Below, piece after piece: positions 11,719-22,073 of a stretch of 64,000 nucleotides of DNA (the first letter of the stretch is position 1; the number at the start of each line of letters is the position of its first letter). The position numbers and the translations under genes were made by a program. The notes under the pieces were generated by a model. It saw nothing but the letters and a program-made list of their open reading frames with translations, was not told the DNA's origin and made no database searches. The stretch lies in NCBI RefSeq assembly GCF_003576645.1, contig NC_044916.1, forward strand, positions 34,657,326 through 34,721,325, written 5' to 3'. Source of the DNA: Ipomoea triloba. Its lineage: Eukaryota; Streptophyta; Magnoliopsida; Solanales; Convolvulaceae.

Positions 11719-13266
11719 CCAAAACTCTTAATATGATCTCCTAATTAATTTTTTCTATTAAATTCGTTTATAATGATAATTATAAATATAGAATTATGAA
11801 AAATTAGGAGGATTGATATCACCTCATCAATTTCCTATCATATTTAAATTAATTGATGATTTTCCTAATATATCGTACCTTAAAAGGTTTTCAACCTTTG
11901 TTATAATCCCGATCAATATATTAATCTGTTATTTTATGGTGTTCCCTATAATATTTAAATTAATTGATACTTTTCCTAATATATAGCGTACCTTGAAGGC
12001 TTACAACCTTTGTTATAATATTGATCAATATATTAATATGTTATTTTATGGTAATTTATATAGGTAATTATCATATACTATTTACCATCTAAATGACCCA
12101 TTGGTAATTGCTAATCGTATTTAACATCTTAATTTATTATGGGAATTGAATATAGAGATTCTCTCCTTACGACAATTATATTTTTTTACTTCAAATAATA
12201 TCAATTGTCCATTCACTTCCTTTGATCACTTTTGAATAAAATCTTAAAAATTATGGCAATTAAGGAATTAATACTTTCTATAATATACATTTTATCTAAT
12301 CAGATAAGGAAATTGACAATACATATGTTAAGTCCATAATTAAAGGAGATTACAAAAAATTATGATAATTATTCAAATTCACATATTATTATGCTAATTC
12401 ACAGATTATTATGCAAATTATTCCAAATTGATTATTATACATATAAAATTATCCTAATGGTTACTTTTGAATAAAATCTTAACAATTATGTTAATTAATA
12501 AATTAATTCACACATTATATTTTTATTAAACTGTTTTTTTTTATACTTGTAATATAGATTTATCTAATCAATCAAGGAAATTAAACATGCACATACTATG
12601 AACATAATTTTAAAAAAAAAATTAAACATACACGTATTACATCTATAATTAAACAAAATTAAACATACACATGTTATTTTATTAATAATAATATATACTC
12701 CTTAATTAATATAATTATTCAGATTACATGGACGCCATAATTAGTATAACAATTAAGAATAATATATACTATTTAATTACCATTAGTAATCATAATAAAA
12801 TGACGTCATTCTTATTAGAATTAATGATAAATTTTCCTGCACATATAGAAAATTAAACATACACATATTACGGTGGGTAATTAAAAGAAATTAAACATAC
12901 TATACACATATTACGTCCATAGTTAAAGGATATTAAACATAAACATATTACGCCATATTACCAACCTATATTTAATACTTTAATCTTACTATAATAATTA
13001 AACATACGGATCTTCATTTGATTATAGTAAAGTTTTATTACTTAAAATAATTCAATTAACCATGCTTTTCCTTCCATTTTTTTAGACTTTTCCTATTATA
13101 TATAATTTTTAAGTAATCAAATTCAACACTAATATACAAATCATATAATTTCAAATAAATGTATATACTTTCAAATATTAAAATTGTTTATAATTTCATC
13201 ATTAATTTTATTATTTAATTATATAATAAAAAAATTTATCCGTGCATCGCAAGAGTAATTTACTAG
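9688..13266 (+). mobile_element. Non-autonomous Helitron, about 3.6 kb
   Basis: The right end is a typical plant Helitron 3' terminus: a CCGTGCATCGCAAGAG hairpin-like motif, then TAATTTACTAG ending in CTAG at 13263-13266 followed by T. The left end begins TCTATATATATATAATAATA followed by AGAAGTGCATGAGAACC, a TC-start. The first 93 bp are tandemly duplicated (9688-9780 and 9781-9871). Two 42-bp tandem duplications follow at 10029-10112 and 10193-10276. The interior is very AT-rich with a long TAA microsatellite (11641-11718). No Rep/helicase ORF is visible, so it would need transposase in trans. The hairpin is degenerate compared with the family's usual perfect stem, suggesting age. Which duplicated 5' terminus is the true end is unresolved. 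Confidence 0.65.
10668..10800 (+). other. Possible gene fragment captured by the Helitron
   Basis: A short open segment unlike its AT-rich surroundings encodes EGDARPQGGRPRWVVPPNPR then MGPWLILLKKIALSHNLLPE. It is preceded by a plausible acceptor (TTTGAAG) and ends at GAG followed by GTATGT, a good donor. Helitrons are known to capture gene fragments. The source gene is not recognised. An upstream segment at about 10465-10560 has similar base composition and could be another captured piece. Confidence 0.35.
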
Positions 13267-14725
13267 TAAAGGGAAACAAAAAGTTTACAATTTAACTTTA
13301 GTCAACCTTCCTTAATTGAATTATAGATTCCATCCTTATGCATGAGATTCAATTTTTCTTAAACTGAAAATTGAGGCTAATGGTGGAAAATATGGTAACA
13401 AATATTCTAATATCTCAGGAGTATCGATATGGGTTATTGCTTCGTGGCTAGCCGTCGGGCTGGCCACCTTCCCATCCTGACTACCTAGCGACGTAAATTG
13501 GGTACTTGGGACCGAGCATTCATCAATCATACTATTTTTGATCAATTATTAACTGTAATCAGTTACATACAAACTTTATTGATCTTCTAATTAAGTTGGA
13601 AATGATCACACATCATCTCATATGTTTTTGTTACAGTAATACTACATGGTCTTTCATTTCTTACTCTAAATTTATATTATTTCTCACAAATTTTTGATGT
13701 GACACTTTTTTAAGAACTACATAATGAAAATATCATATCTTTAGTTGCCACATTATGGAGTAAAAGTGATAAAATAAAATTTGAATTACATGAAGTATAA
13801 CTTTTTTGTTTAACTCATACAAAAATCATTATAAAAAATAAAATTTTAAAAACATCGAGAGTTACCGACGCTCTGCGGGTTCCGTTTCCCCATCTGTGGG
13901 TAGAGTTGTGGGCAGTTGCAGAACAGAGAGTTATGACTCTGTCAAGTGGACATTACTGGACTCTGTCAAGTGGACAGAGTAATAATAGGCATACTCAATT
14001 TTATAATTATTTAATTAACTCATATAATCCATTACATCTTTTCTCTTATATAAGAGCATAGATAAGTATTGATCATTGATAAATAATAAAGTATTATTAC
14101 AATATATTTATATTATATACTTCATCTGTCTCATTTTGTCTGTTATATTTACTATTTATTAGTTAAATTAACTTTTTTTTTATATTTATTTTTTTCTTTT
14201 TGTTTAATAGTACTTTAATGTAGTTTCTAAGTATATAAAATATACATTACTATACTAAATTTAATATTATGAAAAATTGAATTAAAAAAAAAAACTTACA
14301 GTCAAACTCTGTTAACCGAATCAATAAACAAAATGGGACGACAGGACGAATAATTAATGTTACAAGTTTGACCAGGTATAAATACAAAGTGATAAATACT
14401 CTCCAAATTAAAAATACATACTTTCATCGGAACGTCATTAGCATGCATAACCAGACAATTTACATGAGATTCTCGTTATAAATATGACAAAATTAAACTA
14501 ACAACTTAAGTCAGAATGAGAGAGTTTCTGATGACCAAACTAACAAATTTACTAAACTAGTAAACTTAGACAAGCAACGTGCAGGTTGTTAATTAGCCGA
14601 ACTACTTTGACTGAACTTATTGCATTGTGTGCTGATTGAGTCAAAGAAAGCATGTATGTATGCAAATGGTACGGTGCAAGTGTGCAACCAACGACCCAAT
14701 AACACACTGATTTCGTGGAAAACGA
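13267..14725. other. Intergenic region, no clear gene
   Basis: No gene is supported. A 69-codon frame at 13336-13545 (minus) has a more gene-like base composition than its surroundings, but no domain, splice partner or promoter is evident. A short direct repeat, GACTCTGTCAAGTGGACA, occurs twice near 13936-13980. The right end is the upstream region of the RING-H2 gene. Confidence 0.3.
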
Positions 14726-14775
14726 GGAGCGGAAGAGTTCCGCTCCCAGTATCCTCAGACATCTATATATATATA
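14726..14775 (+). promoter_or_regulatory. Perfect palindrome and TATA box upstream of the RING-H2 gene
   Basis: A perfect inverted repeat GGAGCGGAA-GAG-TTCCGCTCC spans 14726-14746. It lies about 17 bp upstream of a TATATATATATAA stretch (14763-14776), which is about 35-45 bp before the start codon. The spacing suits a promoter with a dyad transcription-factor site; the factor is unknown. It could also form a hairpin if transcribed. Confidence 0.5.
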
Positions 14776-14809
14776 ACACGACCGTTTAATTTCTCCACAG
14801 CAAATTAAA

Positions 14810-15376
14810 ATGAGATCTGTAACGAGGTTGTGTTCTCTCGCGCGTGAACTGACCTCCACCGTGTTCTCCGCATGGCTCCTTCATATTTTCAAGATTGTAT
14901 TGCTGGCCTCGATTGTGGCGATGAGTGCCTGCGGGCGAGTAATGACGGATTTGAAGTACAACGCGATGATTAGGAAGAGGACTTCGCGGTTCGTTTACAG
15001 GCGGCGGCGGCGATTTTCGCGGAGGGCGGCGGCGGAGGTGGGGGCGCTGGAGTGCGCGATTTGCATAACGGAGTTCGTGGACGGCGAGGTGGGGACGGAG
15101 CTGGAGAGCTGCGGACACAAGTTCCATGCGGGGTGTATCGAGAGGTGGTTGGTGCATGGGAAAGGGCACGCCAGCTGTCCGCTTTGCCGGGTCCCGGTTG
15201 TGCAGGACGGCGTCGTGGAAGAGCACCGGATAGCGAAGAGTGAGGGCCGGTTAATTAGCAATGTCTTTGAGGTGGAGTTGGGGCTGCTGTTGCTTCCGAT
15301 GGGGCTCCGGTGGGGGAGTTGCTGTCGACGCTCCAATGTTGACTGCTCGCCGGTGACTAGTAGTAGGGTTTGGTAA
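14810..15376 (+). CDS. Membrane-anchored RING-H2 finger protein (probable E3 ubiquitin ligase)
   Basis: An intronless 188-aa frame. A hydrophobic segment at about residues 18-40 (HIFKIVLLASIVAM) is a likely membrane anchor, followed by a very basic stretch (YRRRRRFSRR). A complete RING-H2 finger at residues 82-126 has CAIC, then CGHKFHAGC, W113, then CPLC. RING-H2 proteins of this size recruit E2 enzymes to ubiquitinate targets, and XERICO, RHA and ATL proteins share this layout. Here 13 residues separate the sixth and seventh ligands, where most ATL proteins have about 10, so it fits an RHA/XERICO-like type better than canonical ATL. The coding region is GC-rich against AT-rich flanks. The start is the first ATG after the TATA box. 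Target unknown. Confidence 0.85.
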   Translation: MRSVTRLCSLARELTSTVFSAWLLHIFKIVLLASIVAMSACGRVMTDLKYNAMIRKRTSRFVYRRRRRFSRRAAAEVGALECAICITEFVDGEVGTELESCGHKFHAGCIERWLVHGKGHASCPLCRVPVVQDGVVEEHRIAKSEGRLISNVFEVELGLLLLPMGLRWGSCCRRSNVDCSPVTSSRVW

Positions 15377-16271
15377 CACACGCACTAACACTGGTACAAT
15401 GCAAATTGGCCATTAAATTTGCAGAGATTTACTTTCGAATTTACGCTATCACTTTTACTCTCTGGTGTGACAGACAATAATGAGTAAAACTTAAGAGTAA
15501 CATATGAGAGTTCACATAGTAATTTCCTTTGCAACATGCCGACGGAGATCAAGTTGACACATCTCAAAACAAAATAGAGATGTAGAGTGTAAAGTTTATG
15601 GTTAATTAAGATGTGGGTCTAGTATGATCCCTACTTGTATGTGTTTGGTAGTGTTATCTTGAGAATATTTTGTTTGAAGATAATATTATTAGCATTTTTT
15701 TTCTCATTTGTAGGGGCCTAGGGGAATAGTTTATTGGCATAGATTGACATTGTTTCTTTAGATATTTCATTGGGTGGATTATAGTTAATGTAATGATGAG
15801 AAAAAAATATATTTATAGATCATCAATTAAAATTGTGGATTTACTTTTTTTTTTTTTTTTTGAAATTGTGTAGAGTTTACATTTAATTCTTATTTTTTTA
15901 TTATTAAAAAGTTATAGATTTATCTCAACATACAATTAACAAACTTATCATGAGATTAAACTTACACAATGATCGATCACAATTGAATAACTAAAAATAT
16001 AATTTTCTGCCCAAGATGATGATGATTTTATTATTCAATTCCCATCACACAATATCTCTCATTAGATTGCATTTGTAGTTTGCAGATGAGTAGGTGGGCA
16101 CACCAATTTAAGTAAGTCCGAATTTATCAAGGTTGTGTTTGGCTGAGGATTTTTTGTATCCTACTATATTTCTATGGGTCTATGGGATTTTTTTATTTTT
16201 GAAACAAAGGGTCTGACGATCTATGGAATTTAATATCTATTTGTTACCCATTATAAAATGAATTACTCATA

Positions 16272-16275
<4 letters not shown>
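15377..16275. other. Intergenic region downstream of the RING-H2 gene
   Basis: No gene is seen. It is AT-rich with homopolymer runs, such as poly-T near 15848. It ends at an (AT)n microsatellite (16276-16327) that marks the left edge of the triplicated block. Confidence 0.35.
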
Positions 16276-16337
<62 letters not shown>

Positions 16338-17524
16338 TATACATATACATGTTTATTTTTAATATATTAATAAGTTCATTTGTAAGTTTATTTTTAATAT
16401 ACTATGGCTATGTTTGGCAAGCATAGCTGAAAAGGTAGCTGAAAGCTGAAAGCTGAAAAGCTATAAGCTCGAAGCTGAAATATGAAGAGCTGTTAAACTA
16501 GTTGTTATGCTTAAAAGTGTTTGGTAAAATTAGTTTTTTGATAAGCTGATAAATGTAAAAAAGACTAAAAAGAACATCTTCATAAAATTTAAATAGTTTT
16601 AAATTTAAATAAATTTGTTTACATATTAAAATATGAAATAATGAAATCAATATATTTTAATAAACATATAAAGTAAGAACATATATTTGAAAATATATAA
16701 AGTAAAACAAAATGTTTGTAATTTATAAAATTAGTTCATACAAAAATTATTGTCCAAACACAAATGTCAAATTGAAATTACAACGAAACATATTGAATTG
16801 AAAAGGCCAAAAGAGTTTTAATTTAGAGGGGTAAATGATATCATTTATTTAAAATAATAAGGATAAAGATGGAAAAAAGTTAAGAAGCTACTAGCTTATT
16901 TTTAAAAAGCTACCTAGAGTAGCGTTTCAAAATAAGCTCTTATTTTAAGCTACTAGCTTATTTTGAGAACATTACAAAACAAAGCTTATAGCTTATTAGT
17001 AGCTTAAAATAAGCTATAAGCTCCTAAATAAGCTCTGCCAAACAGAGCCTATATAAAAATTCATCTTTATTATACTAAAAATAAATATTTATTATATATT
17101 CACAGTATAATTTGCTAGCACGGGGATGCCAATAATACAAGTGGGGTCAGGGGCGGATTCATAAAATATTTCGAGTGGGGGCAAAAGAATAGAACAATTC
17201 TACTGGGTTTCTTTTTTGGAAATTATTGATCATGTCCATTAGCCCATACCTAGTATATTATCCTAGTATATTATCCATCAAATATAAATAGTAATCTAAC
17301 TAAAATATATTATAATTAAAAAAAAAATGTCATTGTCATCATTGCGTAACTTCCATTACAAACTTATAGCCCACACACGTATATAGTTCATTACTCATTG
17401 ATGGTTTGAACTTTCATAGTAGTGGAGCCTCCACAAGCTTGAGATTAAAAATAAATAAATTATTTACCTTTCCAACTTGTTTATTGTGTGTGTGAGAGAT
17501 AGATTTATATTGTGATTAAAAGTA
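16276..17524. repeat. Triplicated block, copy A (partial)
   Basis: From the end of an (AT)n tract (16276-16327) the sequence reappears at an offset of 1196 bp as copy B and at a further 4540 bp as copy C. Copy A stops abruptly at a single N (17525), exactly where copy B restarts. No difference was seen in the stretches compared. It contains one complete hAT-like MITE. The position of the N and the identity point to an overlapping contig end rather than a biological repeat. Confidence 0.8.
16406..17049. mobile_element. hAT-like MITE (copy A; same element at 17602-18245 and 22142-22785)
   Basis: The element begins GGCTATGTTTGGCAAGCATA and ends in the imperfect reverse complement, AAGCTCTGCCAAACAGAGCC. 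Subterminal regions are packed with AGCTT/AAGCT-type words (AAGCTGAAAGCTGAAAAGCT on the left, AGCTTATAGCTTATTAGTAG on the right), as in hAT-type MITEs. It is about 644 bp with no ORF. A convincing 8-bp target duplication was not found, so the superfamily call rests on the termini and subterminal repeats. Confidence 0.6.
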
Positions 17525-17525
17525 N

Positions 17526-20500
17526 CATATACATATACATATACATGTTTATTTTTAATATATTAATAAGTTCATTTGTAAGTTTATTTTTAATATACTA
17601 TGGCTATGTTTGGCAAGCATAGCTGAAAAGGTAGCTGAAAGCTGAAAGCTGAAAAGCTATAAGCTCGAAGCTGAAATATGAAGAGCTGTTAAACTAGTTG
17701 TTATGCTTAAAAGTGTTTGGTAAAATTAGTTTTTTGATAAGCTGATAAATGTAAAAAAGACTAAAAAGAACATCTTCATAAAATTTAAATAGTTTTAAAT
17801 TTAAATAAATTTGTTTACATATTAAAATATGAAATAATGAAATCAATATATTTTAATAAACATATAAAGTAAGAACATATATTTGAAAATATATAAAGTA
17901 AAACAAAATGTTTGTAATTTATAAAATTAGTTCATACAAAAATTATTGTCCAAACACAAATGTCAAATTGAAATTACAACGAAACATATTGAATTGAAAA
18001 GGCCAAAAGAGTTTTAATTTAGAGGGGTAAATGATATCATTTATTTAAAATAATAAGGATAAAGATGGAAAAAAGTTAAGAAGCTACTAGCTTATTTTTA
18101 AAAAGCTACCTAGAGTAGCGTTTCAAAATAAGCTCTTATTTTAAGCTACTAGCTTATTTTGAGAACATTACAAAACAAAGCTTATAGCTTATTAGTAGCT
18201 TAAAATAAGCTATAAGCTCCTAAATAAGCTCTGCCAAACAGAGCCTATATAAAAATTCATCTTTATTATACTAAAAATAAATATTTATTATATATTCACA
18301 GTATAATTTGCTAGCACGGGGATGCCAATAATACAAGTGGGGTCAGGGGCGGATTCATAAAATATTTCGAGTGGGGGCAAAAGAATAGAACAATTCTACT
18401 GGGTTTCTTTTTTGGAAATTATTGATCATGTCCATTAGCCCATACCTAGTATATTATCCTAGTATATTATCCATCAAATATAAATAGTAATCTAACTAAA
18501 ATATATTATAATTAAAAAAAAAATGTCATTGTCATCATTGCGTAACTTCCATTACAAACTTATAGCCCACACACGTATATAGTTCATTACTCATTGATGG
18601 TTTGAACTTTCATAGTAGTGGAGCCTCCACAAGCTTGAGATTAAAAATAAATAAATTATTTACCTTTCCAACTTGTTTATTGTGTGTGTGAGAGATAGAT
18701 TTATATTGTGATTAAAAGTATTAAAAGAAAAATACAATTTTCAAAATATGATTAAACTTATTATTATGAATTATTGTAAAAATTTATTGTGTTTCGTTCT
18801 AGCTAGCATGCTCAAGACTTGTATGTATTAGGAGCTTTAATTAGTAAAATGATGGAATTTGAAATGTTTTTAAACAATTAAGAAACTAGACTTCTTATTG
18901 GTAATACTCCGTAATATAATAATTTGTATAACAAACAACAAATGACGGATCAAAAAGGATTTTCAAGTACGATATATATTCAGTTGTGTGCACTACTATA
19001 ATGTTTCCCAATGGAACTCCTCCTCAACCACCACTTGCAACATGACTAAAACCGACAAGACAACAAGAAAAGGAAAGGAAAGGAAAGGAATGCCACAATG
19101 GAGCTGACGTGGAATCAACAAACATACACGAATGTCTACTCAAGGAATATATATAATATAATAATCCGTGTGAAACACTTGTTACAATAAGTAATTTTTG
19201 TTCACTTTAATAATGGTTCATATCCAATTTCGGTGATATAATAAAATTTAAATCAGGACAAACACTAGGTATGAAATAATTTTAAATCTTCAAGTTAATT
19301 GTTCCACCTAAGATGTCTGCAATTCATTGTATTCAATGGTGGAAACTCTGAGCATCCAAAAGAAAAAAAAAAAAACAAAAACAAAAACAGCTCATTAATA
19401 AGTGAGAATATTAGTTATTGTTTGGTATCTATAAAAAATCATCACATTAGGTATAACTTTATAACTGTGTAAAATTTGATTATGTATTTTTGTTCATAAT
19501 CTACCACTGAAGACAAATTGAGCTGCTAGCGTGAACCCTATCCGGAACACTGCTATATATACGTGTGTTTCTTTTGGAGGCCATCTCTAGCTACAAACAA
19601 ATTAAAACCCAAACTTCAAATTAAATCATTCGATCTCGCAGGTAGGTTGTCTGATAACTGGCCGGAGATATGTCGACGGCGGCATGCGAGCTCACGGAAA
19701 TGTATGTGCTGAGAAAGCATCTCAGAGAGACGATGAAACGAGAGGCAAGGAGTGAAAACGATGCGACGAAACTCATCACGACAAGCACATCTCGACAACA
19801 GTTGGAGAAGAGGCAAAACGGCAGCGGTTGTTTCTCCACCATGTTGTTTAAGAAAGTTTATCCTGTTCGTGCGCCTGTGTCTGATTCTTGTCCCTGAAAA
19901 AACAACCAACCAAAGCAACGAATCAACCGTGAGCAAACAATATAGTACACGCAGATCAGATATCGATGTTCAAGGATATGATGCTACTGCTATTATACAC
20001 GTACGTATATATATACATGTGCGTTACCCACCTAACTTCCTCTATGAAAATGAAGATCATATCAAGTGTATATATATATACATACACGCACGTATGTATA
20101 CGTATATATGTATGTATGTATAAAATTTGAGATTCTAGATATATATAACAGTTTGTAATGAGTTATATGCCCGTGTATGTATAAATTAAGAGGCAGAGTT
20201 TATATTTTCGGTGTTATTTCTTTAATACAACATTAACCACCTATGATAAATGGCCCAAAGTAGGCAACCGCAACCTAATCAGGTTGATCATGTATGTTGA
20301 CTTGATAAATCATAATGCATGTTAAGCCGATTAACTAGCTATGAACAACATAAATAAAGTTGATTTACCTATTTGTGATCCTTTACATACTATGGCTATA
20401 TAGCGATGCATACCTAATGCACACCTTTAGATAGTGATAGTAACGGGTAAGTTTCCCTTGCCACTACAAAACAAAAAAATAAATAAAAAATCCAAAGTTC

Positions 20501-21012
20501 TAATATTAAACCTTGTAAAAAAATACCATTAGATGCCCTCAAATTTGATTTTAGGGACAAAGTAAGAATTTGTTGGCCTCCTTATTCATATAAGTGTATA
20601 ATTTAGTGTTTAGTTACGTACACCTATAATCGATGGATATGATTGCCCTTTAGGGGGCGTTTGGTTCAGGTTATCTAAGATAACAAAGGGTATATTTGGT
20701 TAGCTATGTAGCATTCATATGTTTGGTTGGAGTTATATAACATTCCCAGGGAATTAAAGATAGCCTCCACATAAGATTTTTGAGGGAATGTGAATCCCTC
20801 ATCTTTTTTAGGTAATGTGAGATTCCCTTGGCTTATTTACTTACTTTGCCCTTCTTCTACTATGAAAAAATTATTTTGTTGCTACTATGATAATATCTTT
20901 TATGCTGTTGAGCTTTTAGTTTTTATTATATGATAATAAATTATATTATTATAATTACTCATTATTTATTATAATAAAATAATTATAAATTATAAATAAT
21001 AATAATAACAAC

Positions 21013-21043
<31 letters not shown>

Positions 21044-21104
21044 GGTGCTGCAAAAGCATAACCTGGAAGCACCTTACGAGGGGTGCTTAATTGCATCAAT
21101 TATG

Positions 21105-21136
<32 letters not shown>
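17526..21136. repeat. Triplicated block, copy B
   Basis: This matches copy C (22066-25676) base for base wherever I compared it, at a constant offset of 4540. It starts immediately after a single N and ends inside an (AT)n microsatellite against an 862-base N gap. It holds a hAT-like MITE (17602-18245), the small gene at 19670-19897, and the left part of a PIF/Harbinger-like MITE (from 20653), cut off by the gap. Confidence 0.85.
19670..19897 (+). CDS. Small protein of unknown function (copy B)
   Basis: A 75-aa frame begins MSTAACELTEMYVLRKHLRE and ends VRAPVSDSCP. It is basic and hydrophilic, with no signal peptide or membrane segment. Support for a real gene: a TATATATA box at 19554-19561 about 110 bp upstream, a less AT-rich coding stretch than its surroundings, and the first ATG after the putative leader. 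An overlapping 123-codon frame (19752-20123) runs into dinucleotide repeats and is regarded as a shadow. The family is not recognised; short plant proteins opening with a MYVLRK-like helix exist, but no function is claimed. An identical copy is at 24210-24437. Confidence 0.5.
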   Translation: MSTAACELTEMYVLRKHLRETMKREARSENDATKLITTSTSRQQLEKRQNGSGCFSTMLFKKVYPVRAPVSDSCP

Positions 21137-21998
21137 NNNNNNNNNNNNNNNNNNNNNNNNNNNNNNNNNNNNNNNNNNNNNNNNNNNNNNNNNNNNNNNN
21201 NNNNNNNNNNNNNNNNNNNNNNNNNNNNNNNNNNNNNNNNNNNNNNNNNNNNNNNNNNNNNNNNNNNNNNNNNNNNNNNNNNNNNNNNNNNNNNNNNNNN
21301 NNNNNNNNNNNNNNNNNNNNNNNNNNNNNNNNNNNNNNNNNNNNNNNNNNNNNNNNNNNNNNNNNNNNNNNNNNNNNNNNNNNNNNNNNNNNNNNNNNNN
21401 NNNNNNNNNNNNNNNNNNNNNNNNNNNNNNNNNNNNNNNNNNNNNNNNNNNNNNNNNNNNNNNNNNNNNNNNNNNNNNNNNNNNNNNNNNNNNNNNNNNN
21501 NNNNNNNNNNNNNNNNNNNNNNNNNNNNNNNNNNNNNNNNNNNNNNNNNNNNNNNNNNNNNNNNNNNNNNNNNNNNNNNNNNNNNNNNNNNNNNNNNNNN
21601 NNNNNNNNNNNNNNNNNNNNNNNNNNNNNNNNNNNNNNNNNNNNNNNNNNNNNNNNNNNNNNNNNNNNNNNNNNNNNNNNNNNNNNNNNNNNNNNNNNNN
21701 NNNNNNNNNNNNNNNNNNNNNNNNNNNNNNNNNNNNNNNNNNNNNNNNNNNNNNNNNNNNNNNNNNNNNNNNNNNNNNNNNNNNNNNNNNNNNNNNNNNN
21801 NNNNNNNNNNNNNNNNNNNNNNNNNNNNNNNNNNNNNNNNNNNNNNNNNNNNNNNNNNNNNNNNNNNNNNNNNNNNNNNNNNNNNNNNNNNNNNNNNNNN
21901 NNNNNNNNNNNNNNNNNNNNNNNNNNNNNNNNNNNNNNNNNNNNNNNNNNNNNNNNNNNNNNNNNNNNNNNNNNNNNNNNNNNNNNNNNNNNNNNNNN
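21137..21998. other. Assembly gap (862 N)
   Basis: A run of N lies between two (AT)n microsatellites: the one inside the PIF-like MITE of copy B on the left, and the one that normally flanks the locus (ACTCATATTTATATAT) on the right. Single N bases at 17525 and 50338 are further joins. Long open frames spanning this gap are artefacts. Confidence 0.95.
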
Positions 21999-22003
21999 AC
22001 TCA

Positions 22004-22073
<70 letters not shown>

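Noticed and set aside
13336..13545. 69-codon minus-strand frame next to the Helitron
   Set aside because: Its composition is slightly gene-like, but I found no domain, promoter or splice partner, so it cannot be supported.
14786..15381. Antisense frames of 128-146 codons
   Set aside because: They are antisense shadows of the RING-H2 gene; only the plus frame has the complete zinc-ligand pattern and a TATA box.
19616..20123. 106-codon minus frame and 123-codon plus frame overlapping the small gene (repeated at 24156-24663)
   Set aside because: The minus frame covers the TATA-proximal leader in antisense. The 123-codon frame runs into TATATA/TGTATG repeats and starts internally.
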